Assembly: GCF_049340185.1 (NCBI RefSeq)
Contig: NZ_JBMPPC010000001.1
Span: 744,001 to 808,000 of the forward strand
Direction: 5' to 3'
DNA length: 64,000 nucleotides
Source: Undibacterium sp049340185
GTDB lineage: Bacteria > Pseudomonadota > Gammaproteobacteria > Burkholderiales > Burkholderiaceae_D
This document shows positions 17,799 through 27,050 of this stretch, piece by piece. Under the pieces are notes generated by a model. The model worked only from the letters and a program-made list of their open reading frames with translations. It was not told where the DNA came from and did no database searches. Every line of letters starts with the position of its first letter. The first letter of the stretch is position 1. Made by a program: the position numbers and the translations under genes.

Positions 17799-17928
17799 CT
17801 TGGAATGCTGAGGAAGTTTTGATTTTCTTTTTATTACTGTTCCGACACAGGTAGTCTAGTCCAAATTTTAGAAATCACAAGCTTTATCTATCCCGTTTAG
17901 CGCAATTTTGTTGCGGCGCACCAACAAG

Positions 17929-17978
17929 AAAAAAACGCGACTTATTATCAGATGTCCTGATTAAAGTCGCGCTTTTTA
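17929..17978 (-). terminator. Terminator of ppsA
   Basis: CGCGACTT (17936-17943) pairs with AAGTCGCG (17964-17971). On the minus strand the stem is followed by a run of T. It lies 68 bases beyond the ppsA stop codon. Confidence 0.75.
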
Positions 17979-18045
17979 TCGCTACACCATCACTGTCGGG
18001 CGGTGTGCGGCGAGTCACTGCTCTACCTCGCCGCATCAGGCAGTA

Positions 18046-20463
18046 TTACTTAGCTACTGCTGCCAGCTTCTGCCAGGTATCAATCACCGAGTCGGGGTTC
18101 AGAGAGATGGATTCGATTCCCTCTTTCATCAGCCATTCTGCAAAGTCAGGATGATCCGATGGGCCCTGGCCGCAAATACCGACGTACTTATTAAGCTTGC
18201 GGCAAGCAGCAATTGCTTTGGATAGCAAGGCACGCACCGCAGGATCGCGTTCGTCAAAATCAGCTGCTAACAATTCCATACCCGAGTCACGATCCAAGCC
18301 CAGCGTGAGCTGAGTCAGATCGTTGGAACCGATCGAGAAGCCATCAAAGAATTGCAAGAACTCTTCAGCCAGAATCGCATTCGACGGGACTTCACACATC
18401 ATGATCAAGCGCAGGCCGTTTTCGCCGCGTTTCAGACCGTTCTTGCCAAGCAAATTAACTACTTTTTCTGCCTGTCCCAAGGTGCGGACAAACGGCACCA
18501 TGATTTCGACATTGGTCAATCCCATGTCATTGCGAACACGTTTCATGGCGAGACATTCCATCTCGAATGATTCGGCAAAATCACTCGCCAGGTAACGGGC
18601 TGCACCACGGAAGCCGAGCATAGGATTTTCTTCATCCGGTTCGTAGCGTGAGCCGCCGATGAGTTTTTTATACTCATTCGATTTGAAATCCGATAAACGC
18701 ACAATCACTTTTTTAGGCCAGAACGCTGCGGCAATCGTTGCCACGCCTTCCGCCAGTTTGTCGACATAAAACGCTTTAGGGGATGCATGTCCACGCGCCA
18801 CAGACTCAACTGCCTTCTTCAGGTCTGCATCAATGTTCGGGTATTCCAGAATCGCTTTGGGATGTACACCGATATTATTGTTGATGATGAATTCCAGACG
18901 CGCCAGACCAACACCTTCGTTCGGGACGGATTGAAAATCGAATGCCAGTTGGGGATTGCCGACGTTCAGCATGATTTTTAATGGCAGCTTAGGCAATTCG
19001 CCACGTAATTCCTCGGTCACTTCAGTTTCCAGCAAACCGTCGTAGATTTTACCTTCGTCACCTTCAGCGCAAGAAACCGTTACCAGCGTGCCGTCTTTGA
19101 GTATGTCGGTTGCATCGCCACAGCCAACCACGGCAGGTACACCGAGTTCGCGCGCGATAATCGCTGCGTGACAAGTACGGCCACCGCGATTCGTGACAAT
19201 CGCTGCTGCGCGCTTCATCACAGGTTCCCAGTTTGGATCTGTCATATCGGCAACCAAAACGTCACCTGGTTGTACACGCTCCATCTCGGATGGGTCATGA
19301 ATCACACGGACACGTCCTGCGCCAATCTTCTGGCCGATAGCGCGACCGGATACTAAAACAGTACCAGTACCTTTGAGTTTAAAACGTTGTTGTGCGTCGG
19401 TCGCTTTTTGCTGCGACTTCACGGTCTCCGGACGCGCCTGCAAAATATAGAGTTTGCCATCACGACCATCTTTGCCCCACTCGATATCCATAGGACGACC
19501 ATAGTGTTTTTCAATGATGACTGCGTATTTTGCCAGCTCAACAACTTCAGTATCGTTCAGCGAATAGCGATTACGCATTTCGACCGGCACATCGACAGTC
19601 TTCACAGAGCGGCCTGCTTTGGCTTCGCCGGTAAATTCCATCTTGATCAGCTTGGAGCCGATATTACGGCGAATCACTGGTAACTTGCCGAGTTCCAGCA
19701 TCGGTTTGTGAACATAAAATTCGTCAGGATTTACTGCACCCTGCACCACTGTCTCACCAAGACCGTAGCTGGACGTAATAAAAACGACGTCCTTGAAACC
19801 AGACTCCGTATCAATCGTGAACATCACACCAGCCGCCCCCAAATCGGAGCGCACCATGCGCTGAACACCGGCAGACAGCGCAACTTCTGCGTGGGTAAAG
19901 CCTTTGTGCACGCGATAGGAAATTGCACGATCGTTGTACAACGAGGCAAAAACATGCTTCATTGCTTCCAGCACGTTGTCGATGCCGACGACATTCAGGA
20001 AAGTCTCTTGTTGACCAGCAAATGACGCATCGGGCAAATCTTCAGCAGTTGCAGAGGAACGCACGGCAAATGACATTTCCGCAGTTGATTCCGCAACGAG
20101 CCGGTTATAGAACTCTTCGATTTCTTGCTGCAGGCGCGGCTGGAACGGCGTATCGACAATCCATTGACGGATCTCAGCACCGGCTCTTGCCAGCTCTTTG
20201 ACATCATCAATATCCAGATTGGCCAGGCGGTCGGCAATCCGCTGCGCCAGTGATGCGCCGCCATTTTCGCTGTAAGACAAAAAATCGCGGAAAGCCTGTG
20301 CTGTGGTGGCAAATCCACCTGGCACGCGGACACCAGCTGTTGCAAGCTGGCTGATCATTTCGCCTAAAGATGCATTTTTTCCGCCGACGGATTCAACATC
20401 CGTCATGCGTAAATGCTCAAACGAAGCGACGTAAGTTGCCCCGGTATTTGCTGCGTTGGACAT
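18046..20463 (-). CDS. ppsA: Phosphoenolpyruvate synthase
   Basis: PEP synthase converts pyruvate and ATP to phosphoenolpyruvate, AMP and phosphate for gluconeogenesis. At 805 residues it has the full three-domain build. The N-terminal ATP-grasp opens with DVESVGGKNASLGEM and carries FAVRSSATAEDLPDASFAGQQ. The phospho-histidine domain has GGRTCHAAIIARELGVPAV, with the His near residue 432. The C-terminal PEP/pyruvate barrel has GSNDLTQLTLG and the catalytic Cys in ICGQGPSDHP. The divergent gene on the other side of a 273-base gap encodes its regulatory kinase/phosphorylase. A good AGAGG site precedes the start. Confidence 0.97.
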   Translation of the reverse strand: MSNAANTGATYVASFEHLRMTDVESVGGKNASLGEMISQLATAGVRVPGGFATTAQAFRDFLSYSENGGASLAQRIADRLANLDIDDVKELARAGAEIRQWIVDTPFQPRLQQEIEEFYNRLVAESTAEMSFAVRSSATAEDLPDASFAGQQETFLNVVGIDNVLEAMKHVFASLYNDRAISYRVHKGFTHAEVALSAGVQRMVRSDLGAAGVMFTIDTESGFKDVVFITSSYGLGETVVQGAVNPDEFYVHKPMLELGKLPVIRRNIGSKLIKMEFTGEAKAGRSVKTVDVPVEMRNRYSLNDTEVVELAKYAVIIEKHYGRPMDIEWGKDGRDGKLYILQARPETVKSQQKATDAQQRFKLKGTGTVLVSGRAIGQKIGAGRVRVIHDPSEMERVQPGDVLVADMTDPNWEPVMKRAAAIVTNRGGRTCHAAIIARELGVPAVVGCGDATDILKDGTLVTVSCAEGDEGKIYDGLLETEVTEELRGELPKLPLKIMLNVGNPQLAFDFQSVPNEGVGLARLEFIINNNIGVHPKAILEYPNIDADLKKAVESVARGHASPKAFYVDKLAEGVATIAAAFWPKKVIVRLSDFKSNEYKKLIGGSRYEPDEENPMLGFRGAARYLASDFAESFEMECLAMKRVRNDMGLTNVEIMVPFVRTLGQAEKVVNLLGKNGLKRGENGLRLIMMCEVPSNAILAEEFLQFFDGFSIGSNDLTQLTLGLDRDSGMELLAADFDERDPAVRALLSKAIAACRKLNKYVGICGQGPSDHPDFAEWLMKEGIESISLNPDSVIDTWQKLAAVAK

Positions 20464-20736
20464 AACAACCTCTTTTTGATGGTAAGAAATCTTTGCTGTT
20501 TTCTATACAAACTGCACCGTGTTGCTTCGTCCATCGCTGTTTTTTTGTTATTCTTGACGCTAATAGACTAAATAGACTCAGACACTAATACATAGACGAG
20601 AAAACCTATCGCCACCCATTTTACATGGTGTCCTGCAAAATTTGCCCATGCGCCATGAGAATTTAGCGTCTTTTTTGTTATATGCATAGAAAGAGTTTTA
20701 TTGTGCATTTCCCTCACCACATAGACAAAGCACCCC

Positions 20737-21585
20737 ATGCCTGATCCACAACACACCCCTATGCCTGCTGCCAACCGTACGGTATTTTTTGTTTCCGATG
20801 GTACAGGGATCACCGCAGAGACTTTTGGCCACTCGGTTTTGACCCAATTTGACCTGAAATTCAAACAGGTCAGACTGCCATTCATCGATACCGTAGATAA
20901 AGCCCACGATGCAGTACGTCGCATCAATGAAGCCCTGGTCACTGACGGTAACCGTCCGATTGTTTTTTCCACACTGGTTAAAGCCGATCTGGCCGATGTC
21001 GTCTTTAAATCCAAAGGTATGCACATGGATTTGATTCAGACTTTTGTTGCTCCCCTGGAGCAGGAACTCGGTGTCAAATCGACGCATACCATCGGCCGCA
21101 GCCACAATATGACCGATTCGGAAGAATACAAAAACCGGATTGAGGCAATTAACTTCTCTCTGGCTCATGATGACGGACAGTCGCACAAAAATTTATCTGC
21201 GGCTGATGTGATTCTTGTAGGAGTGTCGCGCTCGGGCAAAACACCGACCAGTTTATATCTGGCGATGCAATACGGGATCAAGGCGGCAAATTATCCGTTG
21301 ATTCCCGATGATTTTGAGCGAGGCAAACTGCCATCGAATTTACCGCCTTTTAAAGCGAAAATTTTTGGTCTCAGTATTGCGCCTGAACGCTTGTCCGAAA
21401 TACGTAATGAACGCCGGCCGGGAAGCAAATACGCCTCGCTGGAAAACTGCCGTTATGAAATTAATGAGGCCGAAGCCATGATGCGTCGCGAGGGGATACG
21501 CTGGTTATCCTCTACGGCAAAATCGATTGAAGAAATCTCCACGACGATACTGCAAGAAATTAAGTCGGATGTCCGTGTTTACTGA
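20737..21585 (+). CDS. ppsR: PEP synthase regulatory protein (bifunctional kinase/pyrophosphorylase)
   Basis: A DUF299 protein that inactivates PEP synthase by ADP-dependent phosphorylation of a threonine next to its catalytic histidine, and reactivates it by phosphorolysis. At 282 residues it has the N-terminal FFVSDGTGITAET and the P-loop VGVSRSGKTPTSLYLA near residue 160, both diagnostic. The placement, divergent from ppsA, confirms PpsR rather than the PPDK-specific homologue. The two genes share the 20464-20736 region, so their promoters face each other there. Confidence 0.95.
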   Translation: MPDPQHTPMPAANRTVFFVSDGTGITAETFGHSVLTQFDLKFKQVRLPFIDTVDKAHDAVRRINEALVTDGNRPIVFSTLVKADLADVVFKSKGMHMDLIQTFVAPLEQELGVKSTHTIGRSHNMTDSEEYKNRIEAINFSLAHDDGQSHKNLSAADVILVGVSRSGKTPTSLYLAMQYGIKAANYPLIPDDFERGKLPSNLPPFKAKIFGLSIAPERLSEIRNERRPGSKYASLENCRYEINEAEAMMRREGIRWLSSTAKSIEEISTTILQEIKSDVRVY

Positions 21586-21633
21586 TGTAGTCTCCACATA
21601 ACACCCAAAAAAAAACGCTCAAGAGAGGCGACA

Positions 21634-23223
21634 ATGAAACTCCGTACCCGCATCATTTTATTATGTATCAGCACATTACTAGGCATCACGGTCATCGCGT
21701 CCGTGTCGCTGTATTCATTGCATCAGACCATGATGTCCGAGAGAGTAGCGCAAATCTCGAATATGGTAGAGATGGCAAGCGGTGCGATTGACAAAGCCTA
21801 TGCGCTGGAACAGTCAGGCAAACTCAGCAAAGAGGATGCACAGAAACAAGCCAAACTTGCGATCGGTAGCCTGCATAAAGATGATCTGTACTTTTTTGTG
21901 CGTGACTACACGAGCGATCTGCTGTACGTCCATCCCAACGCATCCCGCATCGGCGTACCGCAAAAGGACATGAAGACATCAGGTGACCGTTATCGCGCTG
22001 CACTAACGAAGGACAGGATCGGTATCGTCAGAGCGGATGGCACCAGACCAGGAGTCAAAGAGCCGGTGGCAAAAATGTATGCCGTCATCAAATTTGCTCC
22101 ATGGGATTGGCTAGTTGGCACGGGTACCTACATTGACGACATCAATGATGAATTCTGGAAACAGGCATTTACCCTGCTAGCCATTGGCGCAGCATTGATG
22201 ATTATCGTCGCTGGTCTGGCATGGCATATGTTGCGCAAAATTCTCGGCCAACTAGGTGGCGAGCCGGATTATGCCGCAGGTATCGTAGAACAAATTGCGG
22301 CAGGTGATCTCACCGTCGAGATTGATACCAGCGCATCCGATCAGCATAGTCTCTTATTTGCGATCAAGACGATGCGAGACAATCTTGCCAGCATTGTGAG
22401 TCAGGTACGCACTGGAGCAGAGTCGGTCACGACGGCATCGAGCGAAATCGCCGCCGGCAATCTGGACTTATCCTCCAGGACAGAACAACAGGCCGGATCG
22501 CTAGAGGAAACCGCTTCGACGATGGAAGAACTCACGTCGACAGTCAGACAAAATGCTGACAACGCGAAACAAGCAAATCAGCTGGCCATTTCTGCCTCTG
22601 AAGTAGCGTCTCAAGGCGGCACCGTGGTCGGTCAGGTTGTCGACACTATGGGTTCCATCAATGAATCGTCCAGAAAAATTGTCGACATCATCAGCGTGAT
22701 TGACGGCATCGCATTCCAGACCAATATTCTGGCGCTGAATGCGGCGGTCGAAGCCGCCCGTGCTGGCGAACAGGGACGTGGTTTCGCAGTCGTCGCCAGT
22801 GAGGTCCGCAACCTCGCACAACGCTCCGCAGCGGCAGCGAAAGAGATCAAGGTACTAATCGACAACTCTGCCGAAAAAGTCGATGCCGGAGGAAAATTAG
22901 TCGAAATGGCGGGCGCCACAATGCAAAAAGTAGTCGCCAGCGTCAAGCAAGTGACGGATATTGTTGCCGAGATCTCAGCAGCAAGTCAGGAGCAAAGTTC
23001 CGGCATAGAGCAGGTAAATAATGCGATTGTCGAGATGGACAATATGACGCAGCAAAACTCAGCACTGGTAGAGCAGGCATCGGCAGCAGCACAGGCACTG
23101 AACGATCAGGCGGCGGGACTGGCAGGTATTGTGAGTGTGTTTAAACTCAATCACGGAGAAACACAGGCAGCAAACAAAAAAACACCGACACGCGCCAATC
23201 CGAGCTTACATATGCTGCGCTGA
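21634..23223 (+). CDS. Methyl-accepting chemotaxis protein with Cache sensor
   Basis: A 529-residue transmembrane chemoreceptor. TM1 (about residues 7-29) is followed by a periplasmic single-Cache domain (about 35-180, with DLYFFVRDYTSDLLYVHP and PWDWLVGTGTYIDDI). TM2 (about 184-206), HAMP, and a long signalling coiled coil with the tip AARAGEQGRGFAVVASEVRNLAQRSA come next. The C-terminus has no NWETF-type receptor-methylase tether. Ligands of this Cache type are often small organic acids, but the ligand here is unknown. The gene starts 48 bases after ppsR with a GAGAGG site. Confidence 0.93.
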   Translation: MKLRTRIILLCISTLLGITVIASVSLYSLHQTMMSERVAQISNMVEMASGAIDKAYALEQSGKLSKEDAQKQAKLAIGSLHKDDLYFFVRDYTSDLLYVHPNASRIGVPQKDMKTSGDRYRAALTKDRIGIVRADGTRPGVKEPVAKMYAVIKFAPWDWLVGTGTYIDDINDEFWKQAFTLLAIGAALMIIVAGLAWHMLRKILGQLGGEPDYAAGIVEQIAAGDLTVEIDTSASDQHSLLFAIKTMRDNLASIVSQVRTGAESVTTASSEIAAGNLDLSSRTEQQAGSLEETASTMEELTSTVRQNADNAKQANQLAISASEVASQGGTVVGQVVDTMGSINESSRKIVDIISVIDGIAFQTNILALNAAVEAARAGEQGRGFAVVASEVRNLAQRSAAAAKEIKVLIDNSAEKVDAGGKLVEMAGATMQKVVASVKQVTDIVAEISAASQEQSSGIEQVNNAIVEMDNMTQQNSALVEQASAAAQALNDQAAGLAGIVSVFKLNHGETQAANKKTPTRANPSLHMLR

Positions 23224-23361
23224 CCTTGGCTAAGCATCTGAATTGATGATGGTCTATTAAGAATTATGCTACGTAAAACAAGCTAAGCTGAATTAGATCG
23301 CTAAATTAATTAAGTTAATTAAGTCAGCAACCTCAACTAATCAGCGAAGTAACTGAAAAAT

Positions 23362-23392
23362 AAAAAGGACATGGAAATTCATGTCCTTTTTT
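23362..23392. terminator. Bidirectional terminator
   Basis: A perfect 12-bp stem (AAAAAGGACATG / CATGTCCTTTTT) with loop GAAATT lies between the convergent chemoreceptor and RNA-methyltransferase genes. A- and T-runs on either side serve both strands. Confidence 0.85.
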
Positions 23393-23431
23393 AATTTGCT
23401 TACTATAAATAATTGCTACAAATTATTTCGC

Positions 23432-24232
23432 CTAAAGCGATTGCCGCACTTGCTCAAAAAAACAGATCGCAGCACTGGCCGCCACATTCAGGGACTCAAT
23501 CTCCGGGCGCTGCGGTATGGTCACAGAGTCCGTCGCAAGCGCCATTAAGTCTTCCGCTACGCCCTGCCCCTCATGGCCGAACAACCAGACAACAGGGCGA
23601 TTGAGCTGCGCCTGATAAATCGTTTGTGTGGTGTGCGAACTTGTTGCCAGAACCGGGATTGCCGCATGACTGATCAGATGATGCAGATCGGCATTTTCAA
23701 CGATATTCAATAAAAAATGAGCGCCCATACCCGCTCGCATGACTTTGGGTGACCAGGCAAAAGCGGTGCCCGGACTGCAAAATACATGACCGATACCTGC
23801 GGCGGCGGCGCTACGCAAAATCGATCCTAAATTGCCGGGGTCTTGCAGATTGTCTAGCATGACAGCCGACTCTTGCAGCACGTCTGGTGTCATTCCTTGC
23901 GGTGTCGCGACGACAAACATAATACCGACGCCGTGCTCAACCTGGCTTAAAGCGTGATACAAAGCATCCGGCAAACAAATACATTGCACTTCAGTAGTTT
24001 CAGCAGATTTAGCAGATGCACATAGGGCAAGTATCGAAGACACCTCGTGATGCTGGACACTGGATTCAGCGACGATACACATGTGCGGAGCACCCAGATG
24101 CTGCCAGTAGGCTTCGCATAAGTGAACGCCATCAAGCAAAGTGCGCCCGGATTTACGACGAGCCTGGGAACTAGTGGCGAGTTGCTTTAATTCTTTGTAG
24201 AGCGGATTATCGCGCGAAGTAATGGATTTCAT
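23432..24232 (-). CDS. TrmH/SpoU-family RNA 2'-O-methyltransferase
   Basis: A 266-residue SPOUT-class RNA ribose methyltransferase. The N-terminal substrate domain starts SITSRDNPLYKELKQLATSS.ARRKSGRTLLDGVHL. The SpoU knot motifs follow in order: NLQDPGNLGSILRSAAAAG, VVWLFGHEGQGV and IPQRPEIESLNVAASAAI. It most likely methylates an rRNA (RlmB/AviRb-like), but the site cannot be told. The gene starts 21 bases after rnhB on the same strand and closes the long minus-strand run. Confidence 0.9.
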   Translation of the reverse strand: MKSITSRDNPLYKELKQLATSSQARRKSGRTLLDGVHLCEAYWQHLGAPHMCIVAESSVQHHEVSSILALCASAKSAETTEVQCICLPDALYHALSQVEHGVGIMFVVATPQGMTPDVLQESAVMLDNLQDPGNLGSILRSAAAAGIGHVFCSPGTAFAWSPKVMRAGMGAHFLLNIVENADLHHLISHAAIPVLATSSHTTQTIYQAQLNRPVVWLFGHEGQGVAEDLMALATDSVTIPQRPEIESLNVAASAAICFFEQVRQSL

Positions 24233-24253
24233 ATCAGCGTGGTTCAGCCATGG

Positions 24254-24862
24254 TTAACGTTGGATCAGCAGCGCTTTGACAGGCGCATAAGATTTGCGAT
24301 GTATCGGCGAAACACCATGCTCACGCAAGCGCTCAAGGTGCAGCGCTGTCGGATAACCCTTGTGCTGATCGAGCGCATATTGCGGATATTGCAGATGCAG
24401 TTGTGCCAGTGCGTGATCTCGTGCCGTTTTTGCCAAAATCGATGCGGCGGAAATAGCCTGCACTTTATCATCTCCCTTCACAATGGCTTCAGACCGCACG
24501 GACATGACAGGACACCGGTTGCCGTCGATCAGTGCCAGCGTCGGCTGGATTTTTAATGCTTCGACAGCACGCCGCATCGCTAGCATGGTGGCCTGCAAAA
24601 TATTCAGTCGGTCGATTTCTTCCTCAGAGCATTCGGCGATCGCCCAGGCCAAGGCATGTTGTTTGATCTCGATAGCGAGCTGATCACGTTTTTGCTCGCT
24701 CAGCTTTTTAGAGTCGCGCAGACCGGCAATCGGATGAAGCGGATCAAGAATAACGGCAGCGGCCATTACCGGTCCAGCCAAAGGGCCGCGACCTGCTTCA
24801 TCGACACCACAAATTACTTCGCCCGCATAATCAAATAGCGAAAATGTCGCTGTATCACCCAT
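24254..24862 (-). CDS. rnhB: Ribonuclease HII
   Basis: RNase HII cleaves RNA in RNA-DNA hybrids and starts removal of single ribonucleotides from DNA. The 202-residue product has the active-site start GVDEAGRGPLAGPV (Asp21, Glu22), DSKKLSEQKRDQL, ALIDGNRCP and KGDDKVQAISAASILAKTARD. The start overlaps the end of the glutaredoxin-like gene by 8 bases, so the two are coupled. Confidence 0.96.
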   Translation of the reverse strand: MGDTATFSLFDYAGEVICGVDEAGRGPLAGPVMAAAVILDPLHPIAGLRDSKKLSEQKRDQLAIEIKQHALAWAIAECSEEEIDRLNILQATMLAMRRAVEALKIQPTLALIDGNRCPVMSVRSEAIVKGDDKVQAISAASILAKTARDHALAQLHLQYPQYALDQHKGYPTALHLERLREHGVSPIHRKSYAPVKALLIQR

Positions 24863-25118
24863 GTAAAAACGCTTCCAATTTTGTTTGATCTAAAAAGTAA
24901 TGACAAATCTGCTGTGCCGTCTGATGTTCTTTGTGCCCGATCAATACCGGCACAAGTTCATCATAGAGCGCCAGCAAAGCCTCATCCGCATCGACGTCCA
25001 GAACCTTAACAGCAAAGGCAGGGCAATCCGGATAGGAATCGAGATATGCCTGCAATTGCTCAAGCATGTCGTCACAGAGATGGCAATAACTACGGGAATA
25101 TAGCGTGAACTGTATCAT
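24855..25118 (-). CDS. Glutaredoxin-family (DUF836-like) thiol protein
   Basis: An 87-residue thioredoxin-fold protein with the active-site motif CHLC (Cys12 and Cys15) after a beta strand FTLYSRS, and the cis-Pro region ELVPVLI. This short glutaredoxin follows degP in the rpoE-rseAB-degP clusters of betaproteobacteria. Its redox partner is unknown. It overlaps rnhB by 8 bases. Confidence 0.85.
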   Translation of the reverse strand: MIQFTLYSRSYCHLCDDMLEQLQAYLDSYPDCPAFAVKVLDVDADEALLALYDELVPVLIGHKEHQTAQQICHYFLDQTKLEAFLHG

Positions 25119-25145
25119 CAGGTGGTTGCTGACAGAGGAGATATA

Positions 25146-25230
25146 CGGATACTCCCCATTATTTTTAAAAAAATAGGCATTAATCCGGATATTTTATGCG
25201 GTACATGAAAACATACTACTCCAGAGTATC
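25146..25230 (+). repeat. Repeat family II, copy A
   Basis: The core GGCATTAATCCGGATATTTTATG and the right end TACTCCAGAGTATC align with the copies at 40897-40978 and 37508-37595. The left tip reads GATACTCCCCATTA, which is inverted relative to the GGGGAGTAT tip of the other two. Confidence 0.65.
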
Positions 25231-25474
25231 TTAAAAAATTCACACACTACATCACGTAAAAGCAATCGACCTGGAATGTCGGCGCGATACACAACATAAG
25301 CTAAAACCATTGAATACTGCATTGAATGACAGCATCAGGAGACATTAAGCAGGAATTAAGTAAGATTAAGGCAGCATTATAGTCGGCGATGACCTCAGGC
25401 GTAACGTTTGAGTGAGTTTGCGCAATCGGGATTTTTGAAGCACCTCGTTTGCTGACAAATATCACGCAGCGAAT

Positions 25475-25507
25475 AAAAAACTGCCCGCAGTTTTGCGGGC
25501 AGTTTTG
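25475..25507 (-). terminator. Terminator of the rpoE-degP transcript
   Basis: AAAACTGCCCGC and GCGGGCAGTTTT form a perfect 12-bp stem with a 6-base loop, 43 bases after the degP stop. On the minus strand it is followed by a T-run. Confidence 0.85.
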
Positions 25508-25549
25508 ATCGAATTACGCTCTTCAGCTAAGTAGATTCTTTGAGTACGG

Positions 25550-27043
25550 TTATTGTGACGTCGGACGTATCAGTATAAATTGAGAAAAATTATCACGGCG
25601 TACTAAGAGTGATGCCGCTTTTTTTGGATCCAGTTTGGACACCATCGCTGCGAATTGCTTAGCATCTTTGACGTCAACCTGATTCAGCATTAGAATAATA
25701 TCGCCCTGATTTAAGCCTGCCTGTACTGCCGGCCCTTCAACCGACTCAATCACAACACCTGTCGCACCAGGCAGTTCTTTCTTTTGCGCGGCACTCATGT
25801 CGGTAACATAGATACCGAGCGCATTAGCGGCCTGATCACGCTTCAGTTTTTTATCGGTTTTTTGCGCTGCTTTGGTGTCCGGTTCTGCCTCAGAAACGGT
25901 GATAGCCAGATCACGGGCCGCGCCTTTGCGCCAGACGGTAATCGTCGCCTTGCTGCCTGGCTTCGTCATGCCGACAATACGCGGCAGATCCGTTCTCTTT
26001 TCAACAGTGACGCCATTGAACTTCAAGATTACGTCACCATCCTGAACGCCTGCTTTTTCTGCCGGTGCGCCAGGCTCCACGCGAGTGACCAAGGCTCCCT
26101 GTGCTTTTGGCAAGCCAATCGACTCTGCAACCTCTTTCGATAAATCATCAATCGCTACACCGATACGACCACGAGTCACGCGCCCTGCGGATTTCAATTG
26201 CTCAACGACACGCATCGCTTCATCAATAGGAATCGCAAACGAGATCCCCATATAGCCACCTGAGCGGCTGTAGATTTGCGAATTAATACCGATGACTTCA
26301 CCGCGCATATTAATCAGCGGACCGCCCGAGTTACCAGGATTAACTGCGACGTCTGTCTGAATTAAAGGCAGGAAGTCGCCTGTATCACGGGCCTTGGCGG
26401 AGATGATCCCTGCGGTCACCGTATTATCAAGATCAAATGGAGAGCCGATCGCCAGCACCCATTCACCTGCTCTGATCTTGTCGGAATCACCCACTGTCAG
26501 GCGCGGAAGTTTGCTACCGTCGATTTTCAATACCGCGACATCCGTACGCTTGTCCGTGCCGATCACTTTCGCTTTGAATTCACGTTTGTCCGTCAGCTTG
26601 ACGTAGACCTCCGACGCGCCCTCGACCACATGGGTATTGGTCAACACGTAACCGTCTTGTGAAATAATAAAACCCGACCCTACACCACGCGGCACTTCCT
26701 CCTCCTGTTGCTGGGGAGCTTGCTTACGACCTTTTGGCGCCGGTGCAGGTTGTTGTTTCGGTATAGGCATGCCGAAGAAGCGACGGAAAAATTCCTGCAT
26801 CTGCTCATCATCACCGCCCATGCCGGACTGGCCTTGCTGAATTTTCTCGGTAGTGCGGATGTTCACTACGGCGGGACTTGATTTTTCTACCAGATCCGTA
26901 AAATCCGGCAAACCACTGACAACAGCGGGTGCCGCCTCAACTGGTGCAGCCCCGGTGATTGTGGGGGCGATAAAGCCGAAACAGGTAGTAAGTAATAAAG
27001 TAGAAACGACTTTGTCGACAGAAATAAATGTAGATTTTTTCAT
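25550..27043 (-). CDS. degP: Periplasmic serine protease DegP/MucD
   Basis: A periplasmic HtrA-type protease/chaperone that degrades misfolded envelope proteins. A signal peptide (MKKSTFISVDKVVSTLLLTT ... GAAPVEA) fixes the start at ATG 27043, although the frame extends to a TTG at 27070. The trypsin-like domain shows TNTHVV, RTDVAVLKID and GNSGGPL, the His-Asp-Ser triad. Two PDZ domains follow. A Gln/Pro-rich segment (KQQPAPAPKGRKQAPQQQ) sits in the LA-loop region. The start is 7 bases past the rseB stop, so it belongs to the sigma-E operon. Confidence 0.95.
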   Translation of the reverse strand: MKKSTFISVDKVVSTLLLTTCFGFIAPTITGAAPVEAAPAVVSGLPDFTDLVEKSSPAVVNIRTTEKIQQGQSGMGGDDEQMQEFFRRFFGMPIPKQQPAPAPKGRKQAPQQQEEEVPRGVGSGFIISQDGYVLTNTHVVEGASEVYVKLTDKREFKAKVIGTDKRTDVAVLKIDGSKLPRLTVGDSDKIRAGEWVLAIGSPFDLDNTVTAGIISAKARDTGDFLPLIQTDVAVNPGNSGGPLINMRGEVIGINSQIYSRSGGYMGISFAIPIDEAMRVVEQLKSAGRVTRGRIGVAIDDLSKEVAESIGLPKAQGALVTRVEPGAPAEKAGVQDGDVILKFNGVTVEKRTDLPRIVGMTKPGSKATITVWRKGAARDLAITVSEAEPDTKAAQKTDKKLKRDQAANALGIYVTDMSAAQKKELPGATGVVIESVEGPAVQAGLNQGDIILMLNQVDVKDAKQFAAMVSKLDPKKAASLLVRRDNFSQFILIRPTSQ

Positions 27044-27050
27044 GGCGTCA

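Larger units (their letters stand above)
17620..18045. other. Gene-free region between ppsA and nfeD
   Basis: This 426-base stretch holds two hairpins annotated separately (17762-17798 and 17929-17978), an AT-rich segment just upstream of nfeD that could hold its promoter, and no convincing reading frame. Confidence 0.7.
25119..25549. other. 431-base gene-free region between degP and the glutaredoxin gene
   Basis: It contains one copy of repeat family II (25146-25230), the degP terminator (25475-25507) and about 240 bases without a credible reading frame. In related genomes degP and the glutaredoxin gene are usually closer together, so the region looks expanded. Confidence 0.6.

Noticed and set aside
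20464..20736. Promoters of ppsA and ppsR
   Set aside because: TTGACGCTAATAGACTAAATAG near 20556 looks promoter-like, but no convincing -10 at proper spacing could be fixed.
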